Part shown: piece after piece, positions 27,336 to 36,337 of the stretch
Layout of the letters: every line of letters begins with the position of its first letter
How positions within the stretch are numbered: the first letter of the stretch is position 1
From: UTCFX2 sp963788145
GTDB taxonomy: Bacteria > Chloroflexota > Anaerolineae > Anaerolineales > UBA4823
Assembly: GCA_963788145.1 (NCBI GenBank)
Contig: CAWBFQ010000006.1
Span: forward strand, 1 to 64,000
Reading direction: 5' to 3'
DNA length: 64,000 nt
The notes under the pieces: generated by a model
Database searches by the model: none
What the model saw: the letters and a program-made list of their open reading frames with translations, nothing else
What the model was told of the DNA's origin: nothing
Program-made: the position numbers and the translations under genes

Positions 27336-27641
27336 TCAATCCTCGCTGGGTGTGCTCGGCTTACTAGGAGTGCTGCTCTCGCTGGTTTTTTCGGTTGTGG
27401 TCGATTTTTCCCCGCCTTCGCTATTTTTAGCGCTGCTGGTTGATCTTCCCTGACCGGATGGCGAACGATGATCGGTAGCGTAAAACCCCGATCCTTTAAA
27501 CACAATCCCGACTGGCTGAAATACTTTCTGCAGAGTTTTTTTCTCGCATTCTGGGCAGCGGGTAAGCGAAGAATTGCTGAATTTTTGCTGTTGGTCGAAA
27601 ACAAAACCACAATTTGTACAACGATAGGTATATACCGGCAT
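27336..27641 (-). CDS. FmdB-family zinc ribbon protein
   Basis: MPVYTYRCTNCGFVFDQ plus RCPECEKKT gives the two CxxC pairs of the FmdB/CxxC_CxxC_SSSS regulatory family, with FQPVGIVFKGSGFYATD as the conserved continuation. A Ser/Thr/Lys-rich low-complexity tail (about 70-101) follows. The name comes from formamidase-operon regulators; actual function is unknown in most members. A monocistronic gene. Confidence 0.88.
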   Translation of the reverse strand: MPVYTYRCTNCGFVFDQQQKFSNSSLTRCPECEKKTLQKVFQPVGIVFKGSGFYATDHRSPSGQGRSTSSAKNSEGGEKSTTTEKTSESSTPSKPSTPSED

Positions 27642-27754
27642 CTTTCACCTCATGTGCTAAGCATGATCCATTAGCAACAAAGCATTATAGCCCCGTTGAT
27701 GGGCGCTGACAAGGGATGCTCGCTCTTTTCAAACAAACTTCTAACAGAGCAAGC

Positions 27755-29630
27755 TTAGGGAGTGGTTGTATTTTGGGTTGCGGGTTCCAGGGAAGGTCGG
27801 GGTGTTTGGCTCAGAGTGGGCGTCTTGGTCGCAGTTGGTGTCCTGGTCGCAGTTGGTGTGGGTGTGACTGTCGGCGTGCGTGAATAGGTCGGCGTTAGTG
27901 TGGCGGTAGGCGCCGGGGTGCTGGTGGTCTCAATATGCGCCTTCGCGACCTCCAAAATCTCCTCTGAAATGCTTCCTTCGGGCAGATCAATGATCTTCTT
28001 CCAGTCTCGCACCGCATTGAACAGGTTGCCGATCGCCTCATAAACTTGCGCCCGCCAGAACAGCGCCTGTCCTAATTCGGAGTTGTTTTGGGCCAGATCA
28101 TATGCCCGGTTCACCTGTTGCAGGGCGTCTCCCAACCGCCCGGCAGCCAGTAATGCTCGGCCCAGATACAGATTCAGTTCAAATGACCGCGGGTCAATCT
28201 GTTGAGCCAGGTAGATTTCATTGACCGCTTTCTGGGCCTCGCCTAATTCGATTAAAAGTCAAACCGCGGTAAAGGCGCGCCTCGCCCAACTTTTTATCCA
28301 GCTTGAGCGCTTTATCCAGCGCTTCCAGCGCTTTTTCATAACTTCCTTCGGCATAGAAAGCCCTGCCCAGAATCATCCAGGCGGTTGGGTCGTTTTCCTC
28401 ATAAGTCAGGAAAATCTTCACATTTTCCAAAGCCAGGTCTGTTTCGTTATTCGCGGCTGCTGCATAGGCTAGCAGCCGGTATGTTTCGAGCATCGTTTGA
28501 TCGAGTTGATTTGCTTTGCGGGCGTCATCCAGGGCAGCCTGGTTATATCCCAGCGCCAGGTTTGCCTGGGCTCTTTGCAGATAGAATAGCGGCGACTTGC
28601 TGGTCATCCCTTCGGCCTGGGTCAACACTTCTAACGCCTGCTCCGCATCGCCTTGAGTAATCCAATAACCGGCTAATTCCAGATAGCTCTCGCCCCAGCC
28701 TGGATCTGCTTCGACAGCTCTCTGCAAGATTTCGCCTACATCCGCTTCCGGATCCAATGCTCGTTCAGTTCTGGCTTGCCCAAGCAGCGCTGGCGCAAAA
28801 TTCGGGTCGATCAGGAGCGCTGCCGAATACGCTGCCTCGGCTTGCTTGTAATCGCCTTGCAGCCGGTAGACCTCTCCCTGAAAGTATGCAATATCAGGCG
28901 CTTTGGGATCGATCTGCTGCGCCAGGCGCAGATTGGTCAGGGCGGTCTCAACATCGCCGCGCTCAAAGGCCCGCAGCGCCATCCGGAAAGATTCGTTCGC
29001 CACGTGGGGAGTATTCACATAGATTGGCGTGGCCGTGTAAGTGGCTTTCAACCGCATCCAGAGCGGTTGTGGACCAGAGGGTGTGGCCGCGAGCATCGTA
29101 GGACCTCGCACGGGTTCGTTGATCGCAGTTGGGGTATAGGTGAACGTAGGGGACGGGCCTGCTGTCCGGGTAGGGATGACTGGCCCGGCGCTTTTCCTCC
29201 ACGTACCCTGGTAATACATGCCAAAACCGATCAACACGACCACAAGCAGGCCTGAGAGCGCCAGCACACCCAGCCTAATAACCGGGTTTGCCCAGAGCTT
29301 ACCCAACGCACTGAGTTCGCGCACATCCTGGAGTTCAACTGTCCATCTTCGTCGGATGGGAAACACCGGCTTGACCTTGTCCTCCACCGGGGCTGCCCCA
29401 AGCAGCCGAAGACCCTGCAGGATGGTTGGGTTGTTGGGGTCCAGTTTCTGGGCTGCTTTGAGGCAGTAGATTTGCTCACGGCTTGTCTCAACCACCGAAC
29501 TCATCCAGATCCAGTAGTCGGGGTTATTTGTGTCCGCCCGCAAGAGGCGCGTCAGCAGATCGTGTGCCCGCGTTCGTTGGCCTTGTTGTATCGCCTCAAC
29601 GGCTTCGTGTAGCATAACATCTTCTGACAT
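27755..29630 (-). CDS. Membrane-anchored TPR protein, one frameshift
   Basis: MSEDVMLHEAVEAIQQGQRT begins a TPR segment (to about residue 95). A membrane helix (LGVLALSGLLVVVLIGFGMYY, about 128-148) and a Thr/Pro linker follow. At least eight extracytoplasmic TPR units come next (KAPDIAYFQGEVYRLQGDYK, NDPTAWMILGRAFYAEGSYE). The frame changes near 28250; the protein continues with VNRAYDLAQNNSELGQALFW and ends in a Thr/Pro repeat tail (TPTATRTPTATKTPT). AGGA precedes ATG 29630. Probably a scaffold at the cell surface. Confidence 0.78.
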
Positions 29631-29757
29631 GTTGAATCCTGGTCAAAAGTTTAGCACAGAACCCGATATTCGTCTTTACAAATTTATCAGTAAGAACAAG
29701 GTGCAATTCGTCTTTTTTTGAGGTGGATTGCACCTATGATCGCAGGTTGAATCTGGG

Positions 29758-30954
29758 TCATCCGCCGGAAAATACCTGTACCAGAGGCACCGGCGTGAAG
29801 ACGAGGAAGAAGATCACCAGGCCTACCAGCGCAATCGCTCGCCGCTTTGGGTCAAGCTGGGTTACCTGGTCGAGTGGCTCGGCGTAAATTCGGCCGAGGA
29901 AGAAGATCAATCCGGCCCACAGCCACCAACCGGACCAGGCAAAACCGAGTGCTATCAGTGCTATTAGAATTACTGGCCATAGCAGGCGCGCCCGCTTGCC
30001 GAGCAATACATACATCACGTGCCCGCCGTCGAGCTGTCCGGCTGGGATCAGGTTGAGAGCAGTGACCAGCAATCCTGCCCAACCCGCCCAGGCTACCGGG
30101 TGAATCAACACATCCAACCCGCCCACTGGAAGCGGCTTGCTGGTGAAGAAATAGCGGACCCAATACAACAATGGCGGTAATCCCTCATAGCTTACAGGAT
30201 GGGGCAGAAGCTGCCCAAACACCACGAACTTTGAGAGCAGGTAGAGCAGGGAGTTGCCTTCGAGCGTGAATATTTGACCGGGAGCAATTGTGATCGGTTC
30301 GACCCTGGACAAGGATAACCCGTAAAGCAGCACCGGAATGGCTACTACCAGCCCCGCGATCGGGCCGGCAATCCCAATATCCAGAAGGATGCGCTTGTTA
30401 CGCGGCGGTTCTTTAAGCTGGATAAACGCCCCCATCGTTCCAAAGGGACTGAGAGGAAATGGGATGAAATAAGGCAGCGTGACGTGCGTGTGGTGATAGC
30501 GGCCCGCCAGATAGTGTCCAAATTCATGCGCCACCAGGATCGCCAGCAGGCTGATTGCAAATGGCACACCGCTCGGCAGGCTTCGTAAAAGGCTCAGGAT
30601 AAGCCCGCTTGTAGTCTGAGTTTCGGGACCGTTGTAAGTGTAGATTGCCCCCGCAAAGATCACACTCAATAATGTGATTAAAAAGAGCGCCAGGTTCACC
30701 CACGGGTTGGCAGCCTTTGGTTTGATAATCCCCGGCACAACAAGAACTACATGCTGCCCTTTCTCGCTCCGGAAGAGCGGAGTGATTTGATACGGACTTA
30801 GTTGGTCTGCCAGTCGGTCATACGCCTCGGCGGTGTCGCCCAGAATTTGACCCCGGTAACGCACCAGGTAATTCTTATCCGGGTCGCCTGTGGTGATATC
30901 GTCAATCCGCATCACTCTTGCGACTATCTGCGTCATTATTTCGGTTTCTACCAT
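29758..30954 (-). CDS. Site-2 protease, M50 family
   Basis: Zinc metalloprotease working inside the membrane. An N-terminal soluble domain (about 1-75) is followed by membrane helices. The active-site motif HEFGHYLAGR is near residue 143, with GTMGAFIQLKEPP after it, and the second motif NLIPAGQLDGGHV lies near residue 305. All metal ligands are present, unlike the homologue at 9374. The layout resembles plant EGY and cyanobacterial S2P homologues. GTG 30972 is an alternative start 18 nt upstream. Substrate unknown; regulated intramembrane proteolysis of an anti-sigma factor or signal-peptide clearance are the usual roles. Confidence 0.88.
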   Translation of the reverse strand: MVETEIMTQIVARVMRIDDITTGDPDKNYLVRYRGQILGDTAEAYDRLADQLSPYQITPLFRSEKGQHVVLVVPGIIKPKAANPWVNLALFLITLLSVIFAGAIYTYNGPETQTTSGLILSLLRSLPSGVPFAISLLAILVAHEFGHYLAGRYHHTHVTLPYFIPFPLSPFGTMGAFIQLKEPPRNKRILLDIGIAGPIAGLVVAIPVLLYGLSLSRVEPITIAPGQIFTLEGNSLLYLLSKFVVFGQLLPHPVSYEGLPPLLYWVRYFFTSKPLPVGGLDVLIHPVAWAGWAGLLVTALNLIPAGQLDGGHVMYVLLGKRARLLWPVILIALIALGFAWSGWWLWAGLIFFLGRIYAEPLDQVTQLDPKRRAIALVGLVIFFLVFTPVPLVQVFSGG

Positions 30955-31043
30955 GGGATCATTCAACTCCACCTATCGCATCTTGTCACGTGTCTTACTA
31001 CCAAAAAAATCCAAATCTTTATATTTGTTGACCTATAAAAAGG

Positions 31044-31137
31044 CGGGAGTGGATGGGAGTTGAACCCACCACGGCCCGCAACGCGACCCGTCACCGGTTT
31101 TGAAGACCGGGGAGCCCACCGGGACCCAACCACTCCC
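31044..31137 (-). tRNA. selC: tRNA-Sec (selenocysteine, TCA anticodon)
   Basis: On the minus strand a 94-nt tRNA has an 8-bp acceptor stem (GGGAGTGG/CCACTCCC), anticodon stem CCGGT/ACCGG with the loop reading TCA, a long extra arm (about 31073-31094) and a T-arm GGGTTCAACTCCC. Eight-bp acceptor, long variable arm and UCA anticodon together define tRNA-Sec. A TTTTT run follows the 3' end. Confidence 0.9.
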
Positions 31138-31186
31138 AGAGAACAAGCATACCGCAAGCGCCAATAGTTGACAAGTTGAGATTCAC

Positions 31187-31738
31187 TCATCCGCTCTGAA
31201 TCTCATCAATATAGGGCAGCCATGCGCTCAGATCCTGACCGCCCGCCCATCGGTCATAGAACGTGCGGCAGATATCTCCTTGTTGTTCCAGGTTGAAGTC
31301 TTTGAACCTCTTACCCGCGCTAAAGCTTTCTCTTAGACCAGCTTCGCCCCCAAATTCGTATACCTGGCCTCCATATTTTTGTTGAGCGGCGAGAGCTTTG
31401 ATCATATAGCTCCAACCCATCCGTTGATATTGCCAGGCGTGGGTCAGTTCGTGGATCAGCCAGGAGATCTTGTAATGCTCCGGGTTGCCAGGACTCACCA
31501 GTGTATCTACCAGCCTGACCGGAAAATAGCAATGATAGCCAAGCGTAATGGCATTGGATTGTATTGGCGGAGGCATTCGTTTCAACCAATGACCTACTTG
31601 ATCAAAAGTATTTGGCCAGTTCGCCTCTTCGTGGATCCGGACTCGGTCGTAATTTAAGCTGTTTGCGAAGACGCGCCGAGCTTCCTGAATTTCCCAGGCG
31701 AACATTCCGCGTATGATCGGCGAACCTTCTGCTGGCAC
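31187..31738 (-). CDS. Putative zinc metallopeptidase (HELTH motif)
   Basis: ISWLIHELTHAWQYQRMGW holds an HExxH zinc motif followed by WQYQ, as in DUF4157-like gluzincins found near secretion systems. RVRIHE near the N-terminus and EQQGDICRTFYD near the C-terminus complete the small domain. No signal peptide. The start is probably GTG 31738, seven nt from AGGAGG; the GTG at 31744 sits too close to it. Function unknown. Confidence 0.65.
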   Translation of the reverse strand: MPAEGSPIIRGMFAWEIQEARRVFANSLNYDRVRIHEEANWPNTFDQVGHWLKRMPPPIQSNAITLGYHCYFPVRLVDTLVSPGNPEHYKISWLIHELTHAWQYQRMGWSYMIKALAAQQKYGGQVYEFGGEAGLRESFSAGKRFKDFNLEQQGDICRTFYDRWAGGQDLSAWLPYIDEIQSG

Positions 31739-31804
31739 CTGCACTCCTCCTTACCATTATTAATCTTACCACCTTGACTCGCAGAATTCTCATCATTCCA
31801 TAAG

Positions 31805-31833
31805 TTGACACAACTGCTTGCTTTTGCTAGAAT
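31805..31833 (+). promoter_or_regulatory. sigma70-type promoter of glnA
   Basis: TTGACA (31805-31810), 17-nt spacer, TAGAAT (31828-31833). The leader to ATG 31862 is about 22 nt and contains AAGGAGTG. Confidence 0.8.
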
Positions 31834-31861
31834 CGGTCAATTGTTTGTAAAGGAGTGAAGT

Positions 31862-33199
31862 ATGGAAAACCAGGAATTGTTATCTCGTGTAAAAGAAGAT
31901 GACGTTAAGTTTATCTCGCTTCAATGTACCGATGTCACTGGTGCTGTTAAGAGTGTTGATATCCCTGTGCACCGCCTCCAGACTGCTTTGGACGAGGGCG
32001 TCTGGTTCGATGGTTCCTCCGTTGAAGGTTTTGCCCGCATCCAGGAGAGCGATATGCGCCTGGTGTTGGATGCCTCCACTTATACCGTTCTCCCCTGGAC
32101 GCCCGCAGATTTCCGCCGCGGCCGTATTTTTTGTGATATCTACCAGCCGGATGGATCTCCCTTCCCCGGCGACCCACGCGGCGCGCTCAAGCGTATGCTC
32201 GCTGAGATCCGTAAACGCGGTTGGACTTATAATGTTGGTCCTGAGCCCGAGTTTTTCCTTTTCAAGCGCAATGGCCCGCAAACCATCCATCCTGTTCCGC
32301 ATGATGTGGGCGGATATTTCGATTTTTCCGCCAATGATGAAGCGGTACGCGTCCGTTCAGAACTGATGGAAGCACTGATTATGATGGGCTTGCAGGTCGA
32401 GATGGGTCATCATGAAGTTGCCCTGGCTCAGCATGAGATTGATTTCCAATATGCGGATGCTCTCCAGACCGCCGATAACGTCTTGACTTTGAAGTACACA
32501 GTCAAAGCTATCGCCGCCCAACATGATTTGATTGCTTCCTTCATGCCAAAGCCGATTTTTGGCATCAATGGCTCCGGGATGCACTGCCACCAATCCTTTG
32601 CAAATGCCAGTGGCAAGAACCTGTTCTATGATGAGAACGACGAATATCATCTCTCCGAGTTGGCCTATGGTTTTATCGCTGGTCAACTCAAACATGCCCG
32701 CGCCCTGCCTGCGGTTGTTGCCCCGACGGTGAATTCCTATAAGCGTCTGGTTCCAGGCTATGAAGCGCCTGTTTATGTTGGTTGGGCGCAGCTTAACCGC
32801 TCAGCGTTAATCCGCATCCCGATGTATATGAAGGGGCGTGAAGGTTCCGTCCGCGCCGAGTTGCGTTGCCCTGATCCCTCCACAAACCCCTACCTGGCGT
32901 TTGTGGTCATGCTCGCGGCTGCCCTTGATGGGATTGATCATAAGCTGCCTCACCCACAACCGCTCAATAATCTCAACGTCTATCACCTGACTACAGAGGA
33001 TCGCCAACGCCTGAATATCGCCGAGCTGCCCGGCTCGCTGGCAGAAGCCTTGCGTGAACTGGAAGGCGATCAGATTCTTCAAGACGCTATGGGCCCGATT
33101 CTATATGAGGCCTTCACTCGCGCAAAATGGGCTGAGATCGAAGAATCTCGCATGCACGTCACTGATTGGGAAGTCGAACGTTATCTTGAGTTAGCTTAA
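31862..33199 (+). CDS. glnA: Glutamine synthetase, type I
   Basis: ATP-dependent ligation of ammonia to glutamate. The beta-Grasp N-domain (FISLQCTDVTGAVKSVDIPV, FDGSSVEGFARIQESDM) and catalytic motifs are intact: GPEPEFFLFK, ANDEAVRVRSELMEALIMMG, HHEVALAQHEIDF, PIFGINGSGMHCHQS, APTVNSYKRLVPGYEAP and the C-terminal REGSVRAELRCPDPSTNPY. At 445 residues it is the GSI-alpha length. The usual Tyr adenylylation loop of GSI-beta is absent, so feedback control is expected instead. Strong promoter and ribosome site; monocistronic. Confidence 0.96.
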   Translation: MENQELLSRVKEDDVKFISLQCTDVTGAVKSVDIPVHRLQTALDEGVWFDGSSVEGFARIQESDMRLVLDASTYTVLPWTPADFRRGRIFCDIYQPDGSPFPGDPRGALKRMLAEIRKRGWTYNVGPEPEFFLFKRNGPQTIHPVPHDVGGYFDFSANDEAVRVRSELMEALIMMGLQVEMGHHEVALAQHEIDFQYADALQTADNVLTLKYTVKAIAAQHDLIASFMPKPIFGINGSGMHCHQSFANASGKNLFYDENDEYHLSELAYGFIAGQLKHARALPAVVAPTVNSYKRLVPGYEAPVYVGWAQLNRSALIRIPMYMKGREGSVRAELRCPDPSTNPYLAFVVMLAAALDGIDHKLPHPQPLNNLNVYHLTTEDRQRLNIAELPGSLAEALRELEGDQILQDAMGPILYEAFTRAKWAEIEESRMHVTDWEVERYLELA

Positions 33200-33212
33200 A
33201 GGCACATTCATC

Positions 33213-33250
33213 AAAACAGGAGTGGCTCGAAAAGCTGCTCCTGTTTTGCT
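33213..33250 (+). terminator. Terminator after glnA
   Basis: AAAACAGGAG (33213-33222) pairs with CTCCTGTTTT (33238-33247), with a further inner GCT/AGC pairing. It also lies at the 3' end of the convergent TtuA-like gene. Confidence 0.75.
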
Positions 33251-34192
33251 TTAATCAGCTTTATTCTTACGTCCATTTGCCGTTAACCGGCAAAAGGCGC
33301 ACTCGCCGGGTGCGGATGTGGGTAGTCCACAAATCGAACAGGCATGCAGTTGGCCCAGGCCCGGATCAGCCTGTGCGGCGAAAAGCCCATTCTCTTTTGC
33401 CTTTAGGAAAGCCACATAGAAATTGACTTTTGCGCCTGGGCGCTCAACTTCTAACCGGTTGAGGATGTCTTTGTAATACAAAGATGTTGATCCAACTGCA
33501 TAAGGGCACTCTTCGTAAATATATTCAATCCCTCTCAGTAAGGCATAGGCAGCCATGTCTCGTTCGTAAATCCGGCAGAGCGGTTTCGCCTTGCGCACTA
33601 AACCCGATTCGCTAGCCTCCAGCACCGGCCATTGCCGTATGAGATGCCCCGCGTTCCAACTGAAGGCGTTCCCCAAGAGTGTAGCGGTTTCATCATCCAG
33701 GTTGTGTCCGGTTACCAGCACATGGTAGCCCCCCTGGCGCGCTGCCTGGTTCATGATGTGTCGTTTTGTCAGCCCGCAAACCGAGCACGGCTTTTCGTGG
33801 CCGCGATGGGTTCGCAGAGCCAATTCGGGGATGCTTTCGCCATACTTTCGACCTACATCCACAGTGAGCAGATTTAAACCTCGTTTTTGAGCGAATTTTT
33901 CAGTCAAACGTAGCGATTCGGCTGAATAACCGATTCCGCCGTCGATTCCCAGGCCAATATAAAGCCCATCTGCCTGGTAACCCAACCGCCAAAGGATATC
34001 CCACAGCGAAAGCGAGTCTTTGCCTCCAGAAACGGCTATCAACACTCGCTCTTGTTCGCTGAACATTTGATATCTTTCAATAAAACGCTGGGTTTGGGCT
34101 GGGATCCATTCGAGAAAATGGTCTTTACACAGCGCCAGCTTGTGATGGCGTAAGTGGATCGCGGCTTTCTCACTGCATTTTTCACATTTCAT
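33251..34192 (-). CDS. TtuA/NcsA-like PP-loop ATPase (tRNA 2-thiolation family)
   Basis: Adenylates a target for sulfur transfer. The N-terminal zinc finger starts MKCEKC, followed by the PP-loop AVSGGKDSLSLWD, the CxxC PCSVCGLTKRH, GHNLDDETATLLGN and C-terminal zinc fingers (CSICGLPT, CAFCR). This order matches TtuA/Ctu1-type enzymes that use a ubiquitin-like sulfur carrier. It overlaps the sulfur-carrier gene by 11 nt; its Shine-Dalgarno GGAGGT is inside that gene. The partner is therefore almost certainly the adjacent carrier. tRNA thiolation is the family role; a role in cofactor sulfuration for the neighbouring oxidoreductase is a weaker inference. Confidence 0.85.
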   Translation of the reverse strand: MKCEKCSEKAAIHLRHHKLALCKDHFLEWIPAQTQRFIERYQMFSEQERVLIAVSGGKDSLSLWDILWRLGYQADGLYIGLGIDGGIGYSAESLRLTEKFAQKRGLNLLTVDVGRKYGESIPELALRTHRGHEKPCSVCGLTKRHIMNQAARQGGYHVLVTGHNLDDETATLLGNAFSWNAGHLIRQWPVLEASESGLVRKAKPLCRIYERDMAAYALLRGIEYIYEECPYAVGSTSLYYKDILNRLEVERPGAKVNFYVAFLKAKENGLFAAQADPGLGQLHACSICGLPTSAPGECAFCRLTANGRKNKAD

Positions 34193-34394
34193 GCGGAGTT
34201 GAACCTCCGGAAATGACCGAGATTAATTGGACCACCTCGCCATCCTTCAAGATTTCGTCATCGGTGATCAACTCACCTTGCAGGACCGCCAGAACCGTTT
34301 CGGGTTGAATATCGATCTTGAGCAGTGAGCTGCGCAGCGTCATACCTCCTTTGACCAGGTATTCCTTATTTCTTAAAGTGAGCTTGACTGTCAT
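34182..34394 (-). CDS. ThiS/MoaD-like sulfur carrier with extended C-terminus
   Basis: A 70-residue beta-grasp protein: MTVKLTLRNKEYLVKGGMTL, then VLAVLQGELITDDEILKDGE, ending VVQLISVISGGSTPHEM. Active carriers end in GG; here six residues (STPHEM) follow, so either they are removed to expose the GG or the protein is not conjugated. The GGA-GGT codons for the two Gly double as the Shine-Dalgarno of the next gene. CGGAG and CTCCG around it can form a hairpin, pointing to translational coupling. It is 22 nt downstream of the oxidoreductase gene. Confidence 0.8.
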   Translation of the reverse strand: MTVKLTLRNKEYLVKGGMTLRSSLLKIDIQPETVLAVLQGELITDDEILKDGEVVQLISVISGGSTPHEM

Positions 34395-34416
34395 GGACAC
34401 GGACTCCTGGTTGGTT

Positions 34417-36135
34417 TTACCAATTAAAAACTCGATCCAGGTCTTCTTCGGACACATCAAAGACGGCGTTTGTGGGTGGAAGCGGCTCGCGGCGCAGCCA
34501 CTCTGGCAGGCGGTCGTGGACGCTGGTGAAGCCAGCCCTTCGATTGAATTCGCGCTCGTACTGGAGCGCCTCCCTGCCAAGCGCTTGCAGGATATCAAGC
34601 GAAGTGTCCCATCCATAACGGGCGTTCAGCAGAGCGGAGATCACATGCGGCGCGCTCGAAAAACCAAATCCAGCGAACACGCATGCCCCAAGCGTATCGT
34701 ACCCGGCCATATTGATCTGGGCTGTGCGGCTGATCTCTACCTGTCCTTTGGGGTCCAGGTGATCTACTTTGGCTCGGATGGTTAACCCACTGGTGTGGTC
34801 GCCTCCTTGTGGGGAAGTGGCGTATGTGATGCCAGTTCCCTTGATCGCCCGTGGATCGTAAGCTGAGAGCGCCTGGCCTTTAGCGACTGGAATCCGCTCG
34901 ATGCCAAATACCTGGCCAACCATTGCCGGACCATGACCAATCACCCGCCCAAGCGGCGTCCCCTGCCGGATTTCGTGCAGCAACTGCATGGCTCGCTCTC
35001 CATCACCGAATTGCATCAGCCCTGCCTCAACCGCTACACCCAGGGCAGCCCCAATCTCTATAGTATCCAGACCCATATCGCTCACCTCCCGGTTCAGGCG
35101 CGCGATCATGTCAAAGTCCTCGATCCCCAAATTTGATCCCATTAAGCCGATCGTCTCATACTCGAGCGGCGAAACGATCACTTTTCCGTCTTCACCGCCG
35201 AATACGTTCGAGCTTTGGATGACGCAGCCAGCCATGCAGGCGTGGCTGATCTGGCATCCCCCATCCCTGGTCTCCAGGACCTGGTGCAGCGCATCTGCCG
35301 AGAGTTTGTCGGGGTCTTCGAGTTGCCCAATCGAGAAATTCTTTACCGGGATGGCTCCAAATTGTTGGCACAACATCAGCACGCCCACTGTGCCAAATTC
35401 TTTGTAGACTTTGCTTTGAGGGTGATTCAGCACAGCGGTGGTATATTCTTTCTGAGCAGCCTTGAATGCTTCCGGGTCAACGACAGGTGGTTTGGCTCCA
35501 GTGGCGCCATCGAATACAATTGCCTTTAACCCTTTTGTCGCCATCACTGCTCCTAGCCCGCCGCGGGCCGCAATTCGGGATGGGGTCCCATCTTTGTCCA
35601 GATTCTGCACACCTGCGCCGTGCAGTTTCATTTCACCACCCGGACCGATCAGCGCAATCGCCGCCTTTTTACCATAACGAGCCTGCAGTATCTCGGTAGC
35701 CGCATATACGCCCAGGCCAGTCACATCTTCTGCCGGGTCGAAACGCGCTCCGTCTGCACTTAAATACAATACCTGCAAACCGGAGTCTGCTGGCCTGTCC
35801 GCCAGGATCAAGGCTTTTATTCCTAATTGGCTCATTTGCAAACCCGTTCGCCCACCGGCATTCGCTTCTTTGATCCCGCCGGTCAGCGGGCTTTTCGCCC
35901 CAACCGAAATCCGGTCACAGCTCGAAAGCATGTGGCCTACCAACAAACCCGGAGCAAAGACTAATTTGTTATTCGGTCCAAGCGGTTCGCAGGTCGCGTC
36001 AATCTCGTCCAATAAAATTCGTGCGGATAAACCTCGCCCGCCTAGCCGCTCGTACTCCGTGGGGACGGGATCCCGCCGCAATGTGCGCTTGCGAGTATCG
36101 ATGTGCCAGATTTGAAAGAATGCGTCTGAAGACAT
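34417..36135 (-). CDS. Aldehyde:ferredoxin oxidoreductase family (tungsten-type)
   Basis: Tungstopterin enzyme oxidising aldehydes with ferredoxin. The N-domain (YERLGGRGLSARILLDE, SVGAKSPLTGGIKEANAGG) and C-domain (RAIKGTGITYATSPQGGDH, NMAGYDTLGACVFAG) are typical. The DTLGAC Cys, the fourth cluster ligand, is present. The first three ligands read C-x5-C-x3-C (GGCQISHACMAGC) instead of C-x2-C-x3-C, so the first cluster Cys is displaced. At 572 residues it is slightly short. It leads the unit AOR, sulfur carrier, TtuA-like ATPase. The substrate class cannot be told from sequence. Confidence 0.88.
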   Translation of the reverse strand: MSSDAFFQIWHIDTRKRTLRRDPVPTEYERLGGRGLSARILLDEIDATCEPLGPNNKLVFAPGLLVGHMLSSCDRISVGAKSPLTGGIKEANAGGRTGLQMSQLGIKALILADRPADSGLQVLYLSADGARFDPAEDVTGLGVYAATEILQARYGKKAAIALIGPGGEMKLHGAGVQNLDKDGTPSRIAARGGLGAVMATKGLKAIVFDGATGAKPPVVDPEAFKAAQKEYTTAVLNHPQSKVYKEFGTVGVLMLCQQFGAIPVKNFSIGQLEDPDKLSADALHQVLETRDGGCQISHACMAGCVIQSSNVFGGEDGKVIVSPLEYETIGLMGSNLGIEDFDMIARLNREVSDMGLDTIEIGAALGVAVEAGLMQFGDGERAMQLLHEIRQGTPLGRVIGHGPAMVGQVFGIERIPVAKGQALSAYDPRAIKGTGITYATSPQGGDHTSGLTIRAKVDHLDPKGQVEISRTAQINMAGYDTLGACVFAGFGFSSAPHVISALLNARYGWDTSLDILQALGREALQYEREFNRRAGFTSVHDRLPEWLRREPLPPTNAVFDVSEEDLDRVFNW

Positions 36136-36337
36136 TTTTTAGGGCTCCTTGGATAAGAGGACATCACAGGATAAAAAGAGTATTTCTTTATCGCCGCGAT
36201 GTATTTTATCGCCGCTTATGCTACCATATCCATTTGAGAATTGCAAAGCAGGATAGGTCTGACGATCGGGATGACAGATTTTACCCGTCCAGGTTGTGGG
36301 TTAAGGAAGGGCGGCTGTTGAGTTGCCGCCCCTGTCC

